64,000 bases of DNA from Methylobacter sp. (GTDB taxonomy: Bacteria > Pseudomonadota > Gammaproteobacteria > Methylococcales > Methylomonadaceae), in the NCBI RefSeq assembly GCF_023227905.1, contig NZ_JALOCF010000020.1, positions 1 to 64,000 of the forward strand, written 5' to 3'. Under the pieces are notes generated by a model. The model was given only the letters and a program-made list of their open reading frames with translations, was not told the origin of the DNA and searched no databases. Each line of letters starts with the position of its first letter. Positions within the stretch are counted from its first letter, which is position 1. This document shows positions 1 to 8,459 of the stretch, piece after piece. The position numbers and the translations under genes are program-made.

Positions 1-408
1 CAATACCGCGGTAATCTCCCGCATGGTCAGTGTAGCGAGCAGCGAATCACTCAGGCCGATACCTGAGTTTTTCGATGTACCCACAGAGAAAGCATTCATT
101 AGCTGAGTGGGCAAGTAGTAAAGCTCGGGCGGGGCGGGTAGTTCGGCGCGGTTAGACAATTCCTGTGTTATCTGATAAAGGCCGGGGGCATCATGCGCCG
201 ACAGTAATTTGCCTTGATACAGGGAAAAAATAAAAGACGGCGAGATGTTGGGACTAATGGCCAGTATCAGAACACCTAAACCCGCCGCCCATAAAATGCC
301 CTCGATCCCGGCTATAATAAAACCTAATAATGACAAGATGGCGCCCATACAAAGAAAAAGCACCAAGGTGTGGATGAGGTTTTTTAGTTTGTGGCTAAAA
401 GCGGTCAT
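1..408 (-). CDS. M48-family (HtpX-like) membrane metallopeptidase, C-terminus cut by window edge
   Basis: The reverse complement from the ATG at 408 reads without a stop to the window edge (136 codons). It starts MTAFSHKLKN, has two hydrophobic membrane segments at about residues 15-37 and 40-58, then the conserved M48 region that precedes the zinc site: a segment NAFSVGTSKNSG followed by LLATLTMREITAVL. In this family the next residues are the zinc-binding HExxH, which would lie just outside the window, so catalytic competence cannot be judged here. The start codon overlaps the stop of the MlaC-like gene by one base (TAATG), which implies translational coupling. An integral-membrane protease acting on membrane proteins is what the family suggests; the substrate is unknown. 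Confidence 0.82.
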   Translation of the reverse strand, partial: MTAFSHKLKNLIHTLVLFLCMGAILSLLGFIIAGIEGILWAAGLGVLILAISPNISPSFIFSLYQGKLLSAHDAPGLYQITQELSNRAELPAPPELYYLPTQLMNAFSVGTSKNSGIGLSDSLLATLTMREITAVL

Positions 409-1061
409 TAGGAGCCTTTTGCTGCAAGCGCCTCGGCATTACGTTTGGCAAGATTATCAATAACCGCGCCTAATGAGCCTTTGGCTTTAATTTCTTCATT
501 AAAGGTCGAGCGATAATTGGTTACCAGGCTGACACCGTCAATCATAATATCGTAGACTTTCCATTCGCCTTTACTCAGGTACATTCGGTAATTTACGTTG
601 ACCGGTTGAAGGCTGGGCTGAAGAACCTCTGTTTTTACCACGACTTTTGTACTCTCATTGGACATATCAAGCGGCAAAAAGCGTATAGTCCAATCGTTAT
701 ATTCCACAAATGCTCTGGAATAGGTTCTTATGATCAGCGTCTGAAACTCGCGTTTAAACCGCTCCTGTTCTTCAGACGTCGCTGTTTTCCAATACTTCCC
801 CAAAACTAACGGTGCGATCTTGTCGAAATCCGTATGTACGGTAACAACGCTCCTAACGTATTGCGTAACTTGAGCAAAGTTCTGGGTGAATATTTTGTCC
901 TGTAGCTTCGTCTGTAATTGCTCCGAAACACTTTGTATGATTTGCTGCGGGGGTTGCAAATCATCGGCCGCTACTTTGTTGATAGGTATTAAACCAAGTA
1001 ATAGCGCAAAAAATAAATTAATAATCAGGTATTGCTGAGTCCGGTTTCGCATAATACGCAT
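408..1061 (-). CDS. MlaC/Ttg2D-family periplasmic lipid-binding protein (HpnM-like)
   Basis: A 217-residue protein with an N-terminal signal peptide (hydrophobic stretch about residues 13-31, ending in AAD). The body matches the MlaC/Ttg2D family: an early helix pair, a core with LGKYWKTATSEEQERFKREF and a C-terminal half with YRMYLSKGEWKVYDIMIDGV and SLVTNYRSTFNEEI. MlaC proteins carry phospholipids between outer and inner membrane. In hopanoid producers such as methanotrophs a paralogue, HpnM, belongs to the same family; no mla or hpn genes are visible here, so the two cannot be told apart. It is followed directly by the M48 peptidase gene, overlapping by one base. Confidence 0.85.
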   Translation of the reverse strand: MRIMRNRTQQYLIINLFFALLLGLIPINKVAADDLQPPQQIIQSVSEQLQTKLQDKIFTQNFAQVTQYVRSVVTVHTDFDKIAPLVLGKYWKTATSEEQERFKREFQTLIIRTYSRAFVEYNDWTIRFLPLDMSNESTKVVVKTEVLQPSLQPVNVNYRMYLSKGEWKVYDIMIDGVSLVTNYRSTFNEEIKAKGSLGAVIDNLAKRNAEALAAKGS

Positions 1062-1340
1062 GTGGGTTAAAGTGACTGGATTACTTAGGGAGGCGCTGAT
1101 TAAATCCTTTGACAGGCTCGGAATGAACGGTAAGCATTTGATTTTTTGTTGTTAGCTTTGCCAAGCCATGAGCAAAATCGATTTATTCAGCGCTTTCTTA
1201 GGTTTGTCTATTGTCTTACGACTTTCATTTATCATCATGTCGACAGTTTTCATAAAACGCAAGTTGGATCGATTGCGTATTGACAAGTCACTGGCTGGAT
1301 GAATGAACTGTTAAGCATCAAGAAATACCAGTATTGTTTG

Positions 1341-2474
1341 CTATAGCGAACCAATTAACTTAAACGCCCGGTCGATTTCCTCAAAGGTATTATAAAAATG
1401 AGGAGAAAATCTTATGCCTCCACCTCGCAAGGCGCAAACTACGCCGCTTTTCTGCAAATGTTTGTATAACACCTCGTTTTCAATCGTCCGGTGCTTGAAG
1501 GTAACAATGCCGGATTTCAGCCGGCTTTGCCTGGACGTCAATAAAATCAATTGCGCGTTTTTAGCAATCGCATCTATTACATAATCGGATTTTTCTAAAA
1601 CCTGCGTTTCGACTGCGGCCATGCCGGTTTCAAGCAACAAAGACAAACTGGCGGAAAGAGCATGGATGCCCAGCATGTTGGGGCTGCCGCATTCGAATCG
1701 GCGGGCGGTGGGGTGAACTTCCCACGGCTGGTTTTCGTAATTATGGGTGTCTTTCATCATATGCCAGCCGTACTGGGTCAGCTTCAGCTTGTCTCTGGCT
1801 TCAGGCGTGGTGTAAAAAACGCCCAGGCCTTCGGGGCCGAACATCCACTTATGGCCATCCGCCATCACAAAATCCGCCTGGCAAGCCTGCACGTCAAATT
1901 GCACCGCGCCCAAGCTCTGGATTGCGTCAACGCAAAACAGGATGCCGCGCCGCTTGCAAAAATCGCCGATCCTTTCCAGGTCCATACGCAGGCCCGAGGC
2001 AAACTGTATGGAGCTGATAGTCAACAAGCGCGTGCTGTCATCGACCAAGGCAAATAAAGCATCCTCGGGCGTATCCGCGCTGTGCAGGTCGGCCTGGCGA
2101 AACTCCACGCCCTGATCGGCCAGGGATTCCCACGGCAGTCGGTTGGACGGGAATTCCTCATTGCTGGACACGATATTGTCGCCGGGCTGCCACGTTAAGC
2201 CGTAGGCGACAAAGGACAAGGCTTCCGAGGTGTTTTTAACCAGCGCAATATCGTCAGCAGAAGGGGCGTTTAGCAAAGCCTGCAATTGGCTACGCAGTTC
2301 GGCTTCCTTGTTCAGCCAGTCCAGGTAGAAGTGCGAGCCGTAGCGGGTATTTTGCTCTGCAAACCTGATCACCGCCTCGCCGGTTCTTTTAGGCCAGGGG
2401 CCGACAGCGGCATGGTTAAGATAAATTAATTCGTCGGTCAACGGGAATTCAGGATGTTTCATGGTATCAATCAA
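1341..2474 (-). CDS. Class-V aminotransferase (cysteine desulfurase/CsdA-like)
   Basis: A 377-residue PLP enzyme of fold type I. The N-terminal YLNHAAVGPWP corresponds to the substrate-entry loop. NTSEALSFVAYGL binds cofactor phosphate, DAIQSLGAVQFDV carries the Asp-x-x-Gln that contacts the pyridine ring, and ADGHKWMFGPEGLGV contains the Schiff-base lysine. FECGSPNMLGIHAL is also typical of the class. The family includes cysteine desulfurases, kynureninases and isopenicillin-N epimerase-like enzymes. No obvious mobile cysteine loop is seen, so desulfurase activity is not assured. It stands alone on the minus strand with 38 bases to the next gene. The substrate cannot be assigned. Confidence 0.85.
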   Translation of the reverse strand: MIDTMKHPEFPLTDELIYLNHAAVGPWPKRTGEAVIRFAEQNTRYGSHFYLDWLNKEAELRSQLQALLNAPSADDIALVKNTSEALSFVAYGLTWQPGDNIVSSNEEFPSNRLPWESLADQGVEFRQADLHSADTPEDALFALVDDSTRLLTISSIQFASGLRMDLERIGDFCKRRGILFCVDAIQSLGAVQFDVQACQADFVMADGHKWMFGPEGLGVFYTTPEARDKLKLTQYGWHMMKDTHNYENQPWEVHPTARRFECGSPNMLGIHALSASLSLLLETGMAAVETQVLEKSDYVIDAIAKNAQLILLTSRQSRLKSGIVTFKHRTIENEVLYKHLQKSGVVCALRGGGIRFSPHFYNTFEEIDRAFKLIGSL

Positions 2475-2511
2475 AGATGGTTAGGATGACCCTCCCAAGC
2501 TCACAAACTGT

Positions 2512-3033
2512 CTAGGGGGCATGTTTAAGCGATGAATCGGCAAGCTGCATAATACGGGCCGTCAACTTTTTTGCAAGCGCGTTGATGCCTCTTTCAGTGA
2601 CTTTTGGATGAGTGCCTTTGAGTTCAGTAGGAAAGTCTCCGGCGAGATTTTGGTTTTTTACATTGATCAAATGCGCCATCACATAGGAATACAAAAAGCT
2701 GTGTTTGCTGTGCTGTCCAACCACCACCCAGTCTGCGCCGGATTGCTTGCCTAGCTTGGCGGCAATGTCATTGAAGTTGAACAAATAGCCCACGCCAGCC
2801 GTTGCGGTATTCTGGTCATTGATGCTGATTTGAACAATTTCATAATTGCCAAGTCGACTGATAGCCTGCTCAAGCAAGGGTTTCATTGATGCTGTGCGGG
2901 TTAATTCCTCCGGCGCATTCGGTAACAAAGTGACGTCAAGTAACTCAAAGTTTAATACGGCAATGCGGGGAGCGGCATTAACGGGGTGACTAAAAACCAG
3001 GTAAAACCAAAATATTAAGCCAATAAGTTTCAT
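2512..3033 (-). CDS. Secreted DUF2380/DUF3280-like protein
   Basis: A 173-residue protein with a signal peptide (residues 1-20, cleavage after VNA). The mature part begins PRIAVLNFELLDVTLLPN, which resembles the start of DUF2380/DUF3280 proteins, often found in methylotrophs. A second conserved block, ADWVVVGQHSKHSFLYSYV, matches the family segment that reports a hydrophobic strand pair. The fold is probably like other periplasmic proteins that combine a TolB-type N-terminal strand with a helix pair. It sits 20 bases downstream of the DUF3047-like gene on the same strand, so the two are probably co-transcribed. The function is unknown. Confidence 0.6.
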   Translation of the reverse strand: MKLIGLIFWFYLVFSHPVNAAPRIAVLNFELLDVTLLPNAPEELTRTASMKPLLEQAISRLGNYEIVQISINDQNTATAGVGYLFNFNDIAAKLGKQSGADWVVVGQHSKHSFLYSYVMAHLINVKNQNLAGDFPTELKGTHPKVTERGINALAKKLTARIMQLADSSLKHAP

Positions 3034-3053
3034 GTTATTCGCTCCGGTTAAAG

Positions 3054-4136
3054 CTATTGCACAGGCACTACACGGTTATCGCTCAGGAAGCTGATGTCCG
3101 CATACTGGCATACGCCTTCCTCACGCTGAAACAGGCTGACCGCAATCAGCCAGACTTTAACGATGTTGCCCGGTATCGCTCCGCCTATCGCATTAATATA
3201 GTCCTGATAAACGTCGCGATCTTCATTAAACCATTCGCCCAAGCCCTGTGAGCCTGAGCGGATCACGACATGCGTCTCGCGGTCGGCCCAGGTCGGTATC
3301 GGGCAGCGATAGGACGTTTCCGGCGGCAGTTCGGCGCTCCAGTAATAGGTAATGTCCTGGCCGTTATCGAACTCGACCGCGATGCTTAAATAGTCGTGGG
3401 TGGGCAGAGTGTCTTCCCGCACGGCGGAGGGTAGGGCATCCATCTTCCACGACCAGCGCAGGCGGGTATCCGGTTTAAAGGGCAGGGCAACCGGTTTTTG
3501 CAACAAGCCGACGTCACTGTGGGTATGACAGCAGATTGCCGATTTTTTTGCCGGCGCTGCACAGGGTTGGTAAATTTCAGCGGGGCCTACGAACCACAAG
3601 TAATCCCAGCCTTCCGGCTTAATAACGGGAGAAACCAGCCGGTCGATTTCCATGGCGATCAGGTTATTCACGTCATCGTATTCGGCAAGGCTTTTCAAGC
3701 CATCCAGCGTATCGACCTGCCAGCGAATCAGCAGCACGGCCAAATTGCCTGTGACCCTATCGTACACTTCATCCGGGGTTACCAGATCGCCGGTTTTGCT
3801 GAGCCATTCTCCCGGAAAATAACTGGCCAGATAAAGCCGTCCCGATTGCTCTGCGGTAAAGCTATGGCTATCGCGGGTGCCGCGGAATATCTCGCCATCC
3901 CGGCCGATACGAAACCACAGCTGGAAATTGGGTTCCAAGGTGATGGGCAGGTCTTTAAACCGGGTTTGCCCGGCGGCGAATGAAGTGAAATTATCGCCGG
4001 GTACAACGTCAAGGCCGGTATCTATCCAGGGTTTTTGTTCGGACGGAATTTCAAAGAAGTGATGCTCGTAAATAACGCCTTTTGCAACACTGCCCAGTAA
4101 ATTGTTAAAGCCTGATTTAAACTCAATAATATTCAT
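3054..4136 (-). CDS. DUF3047-like protein with N-terminal lectin-like domain
   Basis: A 360-residue protein without a signal peptide. Residues about 20-115 (PWIDTGLDVVPGDNFTSFAAG, WFRIGRDGEIFRGT) resemble the beta-sandwich of PA-I-type galactophilic lectins. Residues about 225-355 resemble DUF3047: TRLRWSWKMDALP, then HDYLSIAVEF, TYYWSAELP and a terminal ADISFLSDN strand. Such proteins are poorly characterised. It is transcribed divergently from the AraC-type regulator 71 bases away, which may control it, and is followed by the DUF2380-like gene. The assignment rests on recalled family patterns only. Confidence 0.55.
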   Translation of the reverse strand: MNIIEFKSGFNNLLGSVAKGVIYEHHFFEIPSEQKPWIDTGLDVVPGDNFTSFAAGQTRFKDLPITLEPNFQLWFRIGRDGEIFRGTRDSHSFTAEQSGRLYLASYFPGEWLSKTGDLVTPDEVYDRVTGNLAVLLIRWQVDTLDGLKSLAEYDDVNNLIAMEIDRLVSPVIKPEGWDYLWFVGPAEIYQPCAAPAKKSAICCHTHSDVGLLQKPVALPFKPDTRLRWSWKMDALPSAVREDTLPTHDYLSIAVEFDNGQDITYYWSAELPPETSYRCPIPTWADRETHVVIRSGSQGLGEWFNEDRDVYQDYINAIGGAIPGNIVKVWLIAVSLFQREEGVCQYADISFLSDNRVVPVQ

Positions 4137-4207
4137 AGTATGCCCTTGTTGGTAACGTTCATAAAAACCAGCTGGACGGATTATAATCAGGCTATTGCAA
4201 TTAAATC

Positions 4208-4987
4208 TTGTATGAACTTGCTATGTTAAAACTTTATCCCGCTTATATGCGCTTGTTCATCTGGCGAGGGCGGTCACTTTATTTCGGCCCGTCGGTGCAT
4301 CTGGATGCGCACGCTTATGCAACGGTGACCTTGCATGTGGGCATCTATCGGCCTTTCAGGATAAAGGTCGGTAATGGTACATGGCAAAGCTGCCGCTGTG
4401 CGATAGTTCCCGCCGGTACCCGGCATGAGCTTGATTTTGAGGGCGGCATCCACGGCAAGTTGTTTATCGAACGCGACAGTTCCGATTTTCTGTATTTCAA
4501 GCGCCGGTTTTCATGCACGGGGCAATTGCCGGCATTATTTCAGGATGAGGAAGTGATCGAGCAATTGCGCTGGATTTATGAGTTCAATCCCGACAAAGCC
4601 GTTATCGAAAGCTGCCTGGACGACTTGCTGCGCTACGACGGCGAGCTGAATTTGGTAGTTGATCCACGCGTACAGGCTGCAATCGACTTGATTTGCGATG
4701 AGCCGGATTGCAATTTCTCGCAACAATATCTGGCCGATAGGGCCGATCTATCGCCGTCCCGTTTTTTGCATTTGTTCAAGCAGCAGACCGATGTCCCTTA
4801 CCGGCGCTTCAGGACATGGAAGCGTCTGTTTCTAGCTTTGGATAGTTTAAGCGTCACCGATAATCTGACTATTGCCGCGCTGGATGCCGGCTTTTCCGAT
4901 GCGACCCATTTCAGCCACAGCTTTCGCGAGACTTTTGGTATCAACCCGGCGTATGTGTTTCGCGGTATCAATCGTTTTGATGTTTAA
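4208..4987 (+). CDS. AraC-family transcriptional regulator
   Basis: A 259-residue protein. The N-terminal 150 residues form a cupin-like sensing region of unknown ligand. The C-terminal 100 residues hold the two helix-turn-helix units of AraC/XylS proteins: YLADRADLSPSRFLHLFKQQ and then IAALDAGFSDATHFSHSFRE followed by FGINPAYVFR, the last being the family signature. The gene is divergent from the DUF3047-like/DUF2380-like pair, with only 71 bases between the two starts, so local regulation of that pair is a fair guess. Alternatives: a regulator of distant genes. Confidence 0.88.
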   Translation: MYELAMLKLYPAYMRLFIWRGRSLYFGPSVHLDAHAYATVTLHVGIYRPFRIKVGNGTWQSCRCAIVPAGTRHELDFEGGIHGKLFIERDSSDFLYFKRRFSCTGQLPALFQDEEVIEQLRWIYEFNPDKAVIESCLDDLLRYDGELNLVVDPRVQAAIDLICDEPDCNFSQQYLADRADLSPSRFLHLFKQQTDVPYRRFRTWKRLFLALDSLSVTDNLTIAALDAGFSDATHFSHSFRETFGINPAYVFRGINRFDV

Positions 4988-5103
4988 ACGCTGATTGCAT
5001 CTGTTAGCCGCCGGTTAAATCCTGTAAATTGCGCAAATAGTTTTATTGTTTGCCTTGCTGTAGCTCCATTTCACCATTGTTTAAAAAATTATAGGAAAAT
5101 TTT

Positions 5104-5478
5104 ATGATCGGATATATCACTCTCGGCACCAACAACTTCGAGCGCGCTGCGTCTTTTTACGATGGCTTGCTCGCCGAATTTGGGGCGCAACGCGTTAGAG
5201 ACACTGAGATGTACATCGCGTGGGGAACCGGGCCTGCGCAAACAGCTTTGAGCATCATCAAGCCCTTCGACGAGAAGCCGGCGACAGTCGGCAACGGCGT
5301 CATGGTCTCGCTTTATGGCGGTAGCCAGGAGAAAGTGCACAATGTATACGCAAAAGCGCTGGAATTGGGCGCAACCGACGAAGGTGAGCCCGGCCCGCGC
5401 GGCGATACTGGTTTTTACGGCGCTTATTTTCGTGATTTAGACGGCAACAAGCTGTGCGTGTTTTATATCGCCCAGTGA
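5104..5478 (+). CDS. VOC-family protein (glyoxalase/bleomycin-resistance fold)
   Basis: A 124-residue protein of the vicinal-oxygen-chelate superfamily. MIGYITLGTNNFERAASFYD is the first beta-alpha-beta module and FYGAYFRDLDGNKLCVFYIA is the typical last strand with the D-DGN motif. At about 125 residues it is a single-domain member likely to dimerise. It lies 19 bases ahead of an NTF2-like gene, probably in one transcript. The substrate is not predictable from sequence; members include glyoxalases, dioxygenases and resistance proteins. Confidence 0.85.
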   Translation: MIGYITLGTNNFERAASFYDGLLAEFGAQRVRDTEMYIAWGTGPAQTALSIIKPFDEKPATVGNGVMVSLYGGSQEKVHNVYAKALELGATDEGEPGPRGDTGFYGAYFRDLDGNKLCVFYIAQ

Positions 5479-5497
5479 TTAAAGTAATTCGCCGGTT

Positions 5498-5896
5498 ATG
5501 ATCCGTTTCGACGATCCGGTACAACAAGAAGTCTGGGCAACCGTTCGCGCGTTGAACGATGCCTGGACCCAAGGCAACCCGGACGATCTGGTGCATTATT
5601 TTCACCGCGACATGGTGGCGATTACCGCTACCGATCGTTTGCGCCGCGAAGGCGGCGCGGACTGTATTGCCGGCTGGAAAGGATTTGCTGAGGTTGCGCG
5701 TATTCATCGTTGGCAGGAGATCGATCCGATAATCCATGTTTATGGCGATGCCGCAGTAGTTGCGTATTATTACGACATCGCGTTCGACATGAATGGGCAA
5801 ACCATGAATTTGGGCGGGCGCGACATGTTTTTCCTGGTCAAGGAAGACGGCCGTTGGTGGGTCGTGGCCGACCAGTTTTCTTCATTTCCGGACTGA
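5498..5896 (+). CDS. NTF2-like/SnoaL-like protein (DUF4440 type)
   Basis: A 132-residue protein with the cone-shaped NTF2-like fold signature: a long N-terminal helix (VWATVRALNDAWTQGN), DDLVHYFHRDMVAI, then strands AAVVAYYYDIAFDMNGQ and the ending DMFFLVKEDGRWWVVADQFS, which is the DUF4440/SnoaL pattern (G-W-v-a-d-q-f-s). These are small hydrolases, isomerases or ligand-binding proteins. It follows the VOC gene closely and ends just before the decayed tautomerase gene. No specific role can be given. Confidence 0.8.
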   Translation: MIRFDDPVQQEVWATVRALNDAWTQGNPDDLVHYFHRDMVAITATDRLRREGGADCIAGWKGFAEVARIHRWQEIDPIIHVYGDAAVVAYYYDIAFDMNGQTMNLGGRDMFFLVKEDGRWWVVADQFSSFPD

Positions 5897-5906
5897 TAGA
5901 ACCCAT

Positions 5907-6295
5907 CTGGCCCAAATCAAAATTTACAGCATTAGATAAAACCTTATCCCGATTCGTGAGTGGCTATCGGACGTAGTCCACGAATGCGTGATGGAAGCTT
6001 TGCAGTTTCCGCCGATAAACGCGCGCATCGTTTCTTTCCGATGGCGAAAGAAGATATGTTTTGCCCGGCAGGCCGCACCGAAGCTCACACCATTATCAAG
6101 ATTGCGATGATTACAGGCTGGTCGATTGAAACCAAGAAGAAATTGTTCCGGCTGCTGTTCGACAGGATCAAAAATAAGATTGGTATTGATCATCAGGTCG
6201 TTGAAATCTGTATCATCGAAAGTCCGGCTGAAAACTGGGGCTTTCGTGGCATGCATGGCGATGAGGTTAAGTTGAATTGCAAAATAAATATCTAA
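5907..6295 (+). pseudogene. Tautomerase-superfamily gene, inactivated by an in-frame stop and a frameshift
   Basis: The 3' part, codons from 6014 to the stop ending at 6295, encodes DKRAHRFFPMAKEDMF, then HTIIKIAMITGWSIETKKKLF and ENWGFRGMHGDEVKLN, a clear tautomerase-family C-terminal half. The matching N-terminal half is present in another frame: codons from 5907 read LAQIKIYSIR, then TAA at 5937-5939, then NLIPIREWLSDVVHECVMEA and LQFPP up to 6012. Restoring one base between 6012 and 6014 rejoins the two halves. The expected start position carries CTG (5907) instead of ATG. Three lesions make a functional product unlikely. The decay lies immediately left of the AT-rich defence island. Confidence 0.78.
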
Positions 6296-6485
6296 AAAAT
6301 CAGTTGCAATTAATTTGTCTCTTTCGTTGGAGGTATCAATCGGCACTCATTTGTAAGTCTAGGCCGACATACAGATTTTAAAGAATAGAGGAAAATAAAG
6401 TTATAGCTGAGATCGGCTTAGAGTAGTGTAAGACGGTCTTGGCCGGTGGCGATTTGTAAATGGGATATATCACTATATGCCATCA

Positions 6486-6497
6486 CATCATATGATG
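6486..6497. promoter_or_regulatory. 12-bp perfect palindrome upstream of the nuclease gene
   Basis: CATCATATGATG is its own reverse complement and lies 34 bases before the GTG start of the OLD nuclease gene, with a ribosome binding site AAGGA at 6520-6524. It could be an operator or part of the promoter region. No cognate regulator is encoded next to it, so the role is a guess. Confidence 0.3.
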
Positions 6498-6530
6498 CGA
6501 AAAAAAGACAATATTCTATAAGGATCTTAA

Positions 6531-8459
6531 GTGTATATTAATAAAATAAATATAAAAAATTTCAGGCTATTACGAGATACAACCTTAGATGTAAAAAAAG
6601 GATTATCACTTTTAATCGGGAAAAACAATAGTGGTAAAACTTCATTCATAGTTATCTTTCAAAAGTTTTTTCAAGGGAATGATAAGTTTAATTTAGATGA
6701 TTATCCTTTATGCCAGCGTCAAAAAATCCTAAACATTACAGAAACCACTCCAGATAGTGATCTAACGATCCAAATGATTGTTGAAATTAAATACGATGCG
6801 AATGACGATTTAAGTTATTTGTCAGAATTTATTTTAGATTTAGATCCATCGGTAGATACCGTAAATGTGCTTTTTGAATGCAGGATTGATAAGTCAAAAT
6901 TATTAAAAAGTATTTCAGATAAATCAGAGCCGGATAAAGAAAGATATATTTGTAAAAACATCAGCAAATATACAAAAAATGAACTCTATGTTTTTCAAGA
7001 TGAAAGTGACTTAGACTGGCATGACCGGACTAACTTAGTTAAAAAAGATTTGACTGCGCTCAAAGAAGTTATCAATTTGCAGATAATACATGCCAAACGT
7101 AATGTCGCTAGCTCAGAGGGATCAATTAGAGATAAACAAGCATTATCTTCATTGACTACTAAGTTCTATAACGATAACAGCAAGTCTTCCGAAAGTGACT
7201 TTTCCTCAATCAATCAAATGATGATTGATATGGACATAAATTTAGAAAAACAATATGCAACTGTATTCGATGATTTTCTAAAAAATGCCAAGGACTTTTT
7301 AAGCTTACAGAATCTCAAAGTCATTTCGAATATTCAATCTAACGAATTGGTTTCAAGTTCTTCCCAAGTTGTTTATGGAAACGATGGTCACGTATTACCT
7401 GAACACCTAAACGGCTTGGGTTATATGAATATCATCTATTTACTATTAGATATAGAAATTAAGAAATACAATATTATAAAAGATAATAAACCGATCAATC
7501 TTTTATTTATTGAAGAGCCGGAGGCTCACACTCATCCGCAAATGCAGTATGTGTTTGCAGAGCAAATAAAGAAAATAATTAAAGATCCAGAAAATTTACA
7601 AACTTTAATTACAACACATTCATCCCATATAGTTTCGAAATGTGATTTTAAAGATATTCGATATTTGTTGAAAACTGACGATCAAAATATTTTAATCAAG
7701 AACTTTTATAATGAATTAAGAAAAGCATACACGGAAGAAGAGCATTTTAAATTTTTAGTGCAGTACTTGACACTTCAATCTTCTGAGCTATTTTTTGCCG
7801 ACAAAATAATTTTTATTGAGGGGACAACGGAAAAGATTTTGCTTCCATACTTCATAAAACAATTCGACGAAAAGTTTAAGCCTGCCGAAGCATTAGCATC
7901 TCAGCATATTTCAATATTAGAAGTCGGTGCAAATGCTAAAGTTTTTGCGCCATTTCTTGATTTTTTGGGTATTAAAACACTTATTATTACTGATATTGAT
8001 TCAACAAAAAAAGTAACAAACTCTGCAATGCCTGTAAGCGATTCAGACAACACAAGCAACTATACACTAAAGCATTTTTATAAAGCTCCTGAAAAAGATG
8101 CTCCAGAATTTCCTGAATGGTATATGAAATTGACAAAAGGTGAATTAACTATTGAGGGAGGTATTGTTAAAGTAGCTTATCAGCTTGATGAAGATGGTTA
8201 TCACGCAAGAAGTTTTGAAGATGCTTTTTTGCACATCAATAGGGAGAAATTAAAGCCTCTTGGTGATAAGGTGCATGGATTGAAGAATAAAAAAGATCTT
8301 CAAAATGAAACGATGAATACATTCGATTTGACGAATAGTATAGTGGATAGTAAATCTTCCTTTGCTTCCTCATTGTTATACCAAGCTTTAACAAATGATG
8401 ATTTAGATTGGGAAATGCCGCGTTATATTAGGGAGGCATTTTCATGGCTAGTGAATTAA
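6531..8459 (+). CDS. OLD-family ATP-dependent nuclease, GajA-like (Gabija-type defence)
   Basis: A 642-residue protein with GTG start preceded by AAGGA. The N-terminal ABC-type ATPase has Walker A IGKNNSGKTS (residues about 29-38), Walker B LLFIEEPEAHTHPQ (about 323-336) and the H-loop region TTHSSHIVSK. The C-terminal Toprim domain follows: IIFIEGTTEKILLPYF (about 424-439, catalytic Glu) and KTLIITDIDS (about 482-491, the D-x-D). This order is that of OLD-family and GajA nucleases, which cut DNA when nucleotide levels fall during infection. The next gene, a UvrD-like helicase, overlaps by 16 bases, the Gabija pairing. The protein is longer than described Bacillus GajA (about 580 residues). 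Base composition is strikingly AT-rich compared with its neighbours, pointing to recent transfer. Confidence 0.85.
   Translation: MYINKINIKNFRLLRDTTLDVKKGLSLLIGKNNSGKTSFIVIFQKFFQGNDKFNLDDYPLCQRQKILNITETTPDSDLTIQMIVEIKYDANDDLSYLSEFILDLDPSVDTVNVLFECRIDKSKLLKSISDKSEPDKERYICKNISKYTKNELYVFQDESDLDWHDRTNLVKKDLTALKEVINLQIIHAKRNVASSEGSIRDKQALSSLTTKFYNDNSKSSESDFSSINQMMIDMDINLEKQYATVFDDFLKNAKDFLSLQNLKVISNIQSNELVSSSSQVVYGNDGHVLPEHLNGLGYMNIIYLLLDIEIKKYNIIKDNKPINLLFIEEPEAHTHPQMQYVFAEQIKKIIKDPENLQTLITTHSSHIVSKCDFKDIRYLLKTDDQNILIKNFYNELRKAYTEEEHFKFLVQYLTLQSSELFFADKIIFIEGTTEKILLPYFIKQFDEKFKPAEALASQHISILEVGANAKVFAPFLDFLGIKTLIITDIDSTKKVTNSAMPVSDSDNTSNYTLKHFYKAPEKDAPEFPEWYMKLTKGELTIEGGIVKVAYQLDEDGYHARSFEDAFLHINREKLKPLGDKVHGLKNKKDLQNETMNTFDLTNSIVDSKSSFASSLLYQALTNDDLDWEMPRYIREAFSWLVN

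Noticed and set aside
1168..1302. 44-codon plus-strand frame starting MSKIDLFSAFLGLSIV with a possible membrane helix
   Set aside because: No ribosome binding site and no recognised family; too weak to list.
5924..6346. Minus-strand 140-codon open frame
   Set aside because: It is antisense to the decayed tautomerase gene, whose plus-strand frames are clearly conserved.
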